Source of the DNA: Delphinapterus leucas
Taxonomy: Eukaryota > Chordata > Mammalia > Artiodactyla > Monodontidae
Assembly: GCF_002288925.2 (NCBI RefSeq)
Contig: NW_022098049.1
Location: 7,517,991 to 7,581,990 of the forward strand
Length of the DNA stretch: 64,000 nucleotides
Direction of reading: 5' to 3'
In this document: positions 61,601 through 64,000 of the stretch, piece by piece
Layout of the letters: every line of letters starts with the position of its first letter
Position numbering within the stretch: position 1 is the first letter of the stretch
Notes under the pieces: model-generated
Seen by the model: the letters and a program-made list of their open reading frames with translations, nothing else
Databases searched by the model: none
What the model was told of the DNA's origin: nothing
Translations under genes and position numbers: made by a program

Positions 61601-62211
61601 GGGGAAATGAACATTTTTTTCTAAAAATGTGACATTTTCAAGTTTCAAGAGCTGTCAGATGAAATGCATTTTTCAATTGTGCATTCCTGAGGGGTTTTTT
61701 TTATCTGTTCATTTAAATTGTTTTCTATCTGTGGAATATTATTACACACAAGAGCATGCCCATTTTTTTTTCTTTTGTAATAAGCATAATACAGAACCCT
61801 AGGACCAGAAAGAAAACAGTAACTACAATGAAGTTTTAAACGTGGTAGAAGTGAAAAAACTCAGAAGGGAGAAATATTGTCATTTCTCTTTTTGAGAATA
61901 TTGCAAACAATTGGTGGTACGTTTTTCTAATATCACTGCTTTGCTGGATCCCTGCTTATATGAGCAGAAAGTGAGAAACACTTTTTCTTATATGCTGAGT
62001 TCAGCACTGCTGTCGAGCGATAGTCATACTCCTCATGATACTGCAAAGGGTAACTTCACAAATTAAGCTCAAAAAAAAGGATGGGCTAATGGAGAAAGAT
62101 TCAATCCTACCACTTATTCACCAGCAGATCAATCTATAGTTTCTTTGAAAAAAAAAAAAAAGTCCATTTTAGTGTCATAATCTTCACTCATCTCTTTAAA
62201 ATTAGTATGGG
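58640..62211. other. Repeat-poor intronic stretch
   Basis: About 3.5 kb of mostly unique sequence, with the twin hairpins at 60669-60721. The 124-codon open frame at 61088-61462 is AT-rich with no recognised domain. Confidence 0.5.
60669..60721. repeat. Two consecutive perfect hairpins
   Basis: First: 11-bp stem aataggttgga / tccaacctatt with a 5-base loop (60669-60695). Second: 10-bp stem ggataattaa / ttaattatcc with a 3-base loop (60699-60721). Spaced by three bases. Confidence 0.85.
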
Positions 62212-62413
62212 GGCTTCCCTGGTGGCGCAGTGGTTGAGAGTCCACCTGCCGATGCAGGGGACACGGGTTCGTGTCCCGGTCCGGGAAGATCCCACATGCC
62301 GCGGAGCAGCTGGGCCTGTGAGCCATGACCGCTGAGCCTGCGCGTCCGGAGCTTGTGCTCCGCAACGCGAGGGGCCACAACAGTGAGAGACCCGCGTACC
62401 GCAAAAAAAAAAA
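62212..62413 (+). mobile_element. 200-bp CHR SINE
   Basis: Complete copy from ggcttccctggtggcgcagt to an A tail. A few CpG-decay differences from the consensus seen elsewhere in the window. Confidence 0.93.
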
Positions 62414-63909
62414 TATGAAGTCTATATTCTAAATCTCTTTCCTTTTTGAAGGAAAAACCATCAAAAGCCATCTAAAACCCTGAAATTCAGAGGCCGCTGC
62501 CAAGGCAGAGTCCTGCCTACTTTCCCCCACTCCAGATGTGGCATCGCAGAAGGGGCAGAGGACTGCAGGGGGAGGGCTGACCAGATGAAAAGTAATAACC
62601 TATGTCCAGAACACTGGTTTTGCAACAGAGTCACCTGAGGAACTTACTGAAAACACGGAAGCCCAGCTCCTGACACCAGGAGACTGTACTGAGGAGAAGC
62701 AGACGGGGCCTTGGAATCTGCTTCCTCACCAGCACCCCTGGGGGCCCTGGCTGTCTACAGACCGCACCTGGAGAAAACCTTGCAGAGTCATGCCTAAGAT
62801 GACAATCTAAGGTGAGATAGGTCACACTTGCAGGAGGACAAGGGAGTGGTTTTAACTGGTCTGTGGTGGTGCTCAGGTGCGTTTTTAAAGGCCCCCAGGT
62901 GTTTCCAATATACAGCCAGGCTTGGGCACACTGCCCTGCATGGGCGCAGGAGGCCTGTGGATGAAACCTATTGATCTTGCCTGCTGTGATCACAAAGCTC
63001 ATTTTTCTCACCCCAAGACTTGCTTAAAATTCCCTATTAGCCCCAGAACCCTCCATAGGATGAAGGGGGTTGGGGGAAGCACCCAGATCTTGGGCCTTAG
63101 AGTGAAGAGACCTGAGTTCGGATCTTGCCTCAGCCACTACCTGGCTCTGAGATCTCCGAGCATCTCTTATAGGACTACTAATATATCAGTCCCATTTAAT
63201 ATCCTCATTATAGGCTTTGATCTATCTTGGTCCTCAGTTTCCCCATCCTTAAAAAGGAAATGTTTGCAGTAAAATCCCCTTAGGGTATAAAATTCTGTAA
63301 TTCACAATACCTTAACATGATCAGATTTTCATTCTTCTCACGCTAACGTACACCCCCATGCCAGCACTGCTTCCCCCTTAGGAAGAACCACGCCCAAACG
63401 GCAGGCCTTGAGATGATCACAGGATGACACAGACTGCTGTTATTAGGAGGATGGTGGAGGTGACAGGCCTTGCTGTCATCTTCTGAGTACTTTTCAGAGA
63501 GGCCAAGTCTTCACTTACACGGTACTTAGGGGCATTTCATTTTGGGGCACAGTGGTGCAGAAATGGGGGGGTTATGTTGTTTTCATTGCTAGAGAGAAGA
63601 TAATATCTAGCTGATACTGAACCAGGCTGAGCCCTCAAACGTCCTCACTCGATCTGCCCTGAACCGTCATTCACCCTAAGTATGCCCAAGTATCCTAACT
63701 GGAAAACAGGGAAGGGACGCTTAACCTCTAACTTGTACCAAAGAATATCAACTTGATATGGCAACTTGCCTCTTCTCTCTACTTCCTACAGCATCCACTG
63801 TCAGGGGTGCACCTTGGGCATCAACACTTGACGACCTATTATTTTATTTCATTAAGTCTGATCAATAAGAGTCCACTTCCTCGGGAGCAAGAGGGTGAAT
63901 GGCGACGTA
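62414..63909. other. Intronic stretch with one MIR
   Basis: Unique apart from the MIR at 63085-63300. No exon found. Confidence 0.45.
63085..63300 (+). repeat. MIR
   Basis: agagacctgagttcggatct, cagccactacctggctctga and gtcctcagtttccccatcct. Confidence 0.7.
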
Positions 63910-64000
63910 CAGCGGCCCCTCCCTATCTGCGGGTTCCTCATCCGAGGACACAGAGGCCTGAGACGACTGCTTGAGCGTCCGCAGATTTGGGGACCTGCAG
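63910..64000 (+). mobile_element. Tigger/MER2-like DNA transposon end (partial)
   Basis: After a TA at 63908-63909 the sequence reads cagcggcccctccctatctg cgggttcctcatccgagg. This resembles the terminal inverted repeat of pogo-type Tigger/MER2 elements, which insert at TA. It runs off the window. Confidence 0.5.

Larger units (their letters stand above)
28134..64000 (-). other. ASAP1: Upstream ASAP1 intron (partial)
   Basis: Intron upstream of the 28061 exon, which runs off the window end. I searched for the ASAP1 N-terminal coding sequence (MPDQISVSEF, and the segment ending TVTLLEE) on the minus strand and did not find it, so the intron is longer than 35 kb. This fits the very long 5' introns known for mammalian ASAP1. 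Confidence 0.8.

Noticed and set aside
1..64000. CRISPR array, operon, phage or bacterial defence system
   Set aside because: Repeats are dispersed mammalian SINE/LINE families and not regularly spaced. Coding density is that of a vertebrate intron.

Overview
This window is mammalian nuclear DNA, almost certainly from a cetacean (a toothed whale or close relative). The clearest sign is the repeats. More than twenty tRNA-derived SINEs of the CHR family (Cetacea/Hippopotamus/Ruminantia) are present in three length classes (about 110, 200 and 330 bp), many with intact target-site duplications. There are also fragments of cetartiodactyl-type L1 3' ends and a background of ancient MIR, L2 and old L1 remnants. 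There are no bacterial-type genes, operons or CRISPR arrays.

The window lies inside one gene on the minus strand, ASAP1 (ArfGAP with SH3 domain, ankyrin repeat and PH domain 1). Two coding exons can be read with canonical splice sites: 28061-28133 (24 codons plus one base) and 3842-3987 (completes that codon, then 48 codons). They splice in frame and encode consecutive parts of the N-terminal BAR domain. The residues match ASAP1 rather than ASAP2. The rest is intron: part of the downstream intron (1-3841), a complete 24-kb intron (3988-28060), and the start of a very long upstream intron (28134-64000). I could not find the exons coding for the protein N-terminus and they should lie beyond position 64000. 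The exon after 3842 should lie before position 1.

Layout: 1-3841 intron with three SINEs; 3842-3987 exon; 4.5-6.0 kb MIR and L2; 8.0-14.4 kb dense repeats, including an old minus-strand L1 (about 11.9-13.9 kb) broken by three SINEs; 15.5 kb an unexplained exon-like reading frame; 17.7-19.1 kb old L1; 20.5 kb a MITE-like inverted repeat; 20.6-23.8 kb low in repeats; 24.4-27.3 kb SINEs and an L1 inserted into older MIRs; 28.1 kb exon; 28.2-37 kb mostly unique with L2 and microsatellites; 37.35 kb a SINE with a probably corrupted sequence; 38.8-47.7 kb mostly unique, containing a candidate alternative first coding exon of ASAP1 at 41361-41461; 47.7-58.6 kb dense SINEs; 58.6-64 kb mostly unique, ending in the start of a Tigger/MER2-like DNA transposon.

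The best lead for something undescribed is the 41361-41461 segment. It has an acceptor, an in-frame stop upstream of an ATG, 26 codons, and a donor in exactly the phase needed to join the 28061-28133 exon. It would give an ASAP1 isoform with a different N-terminus. This is inference and needs RNA evidence. No new multi-gene system is visible.
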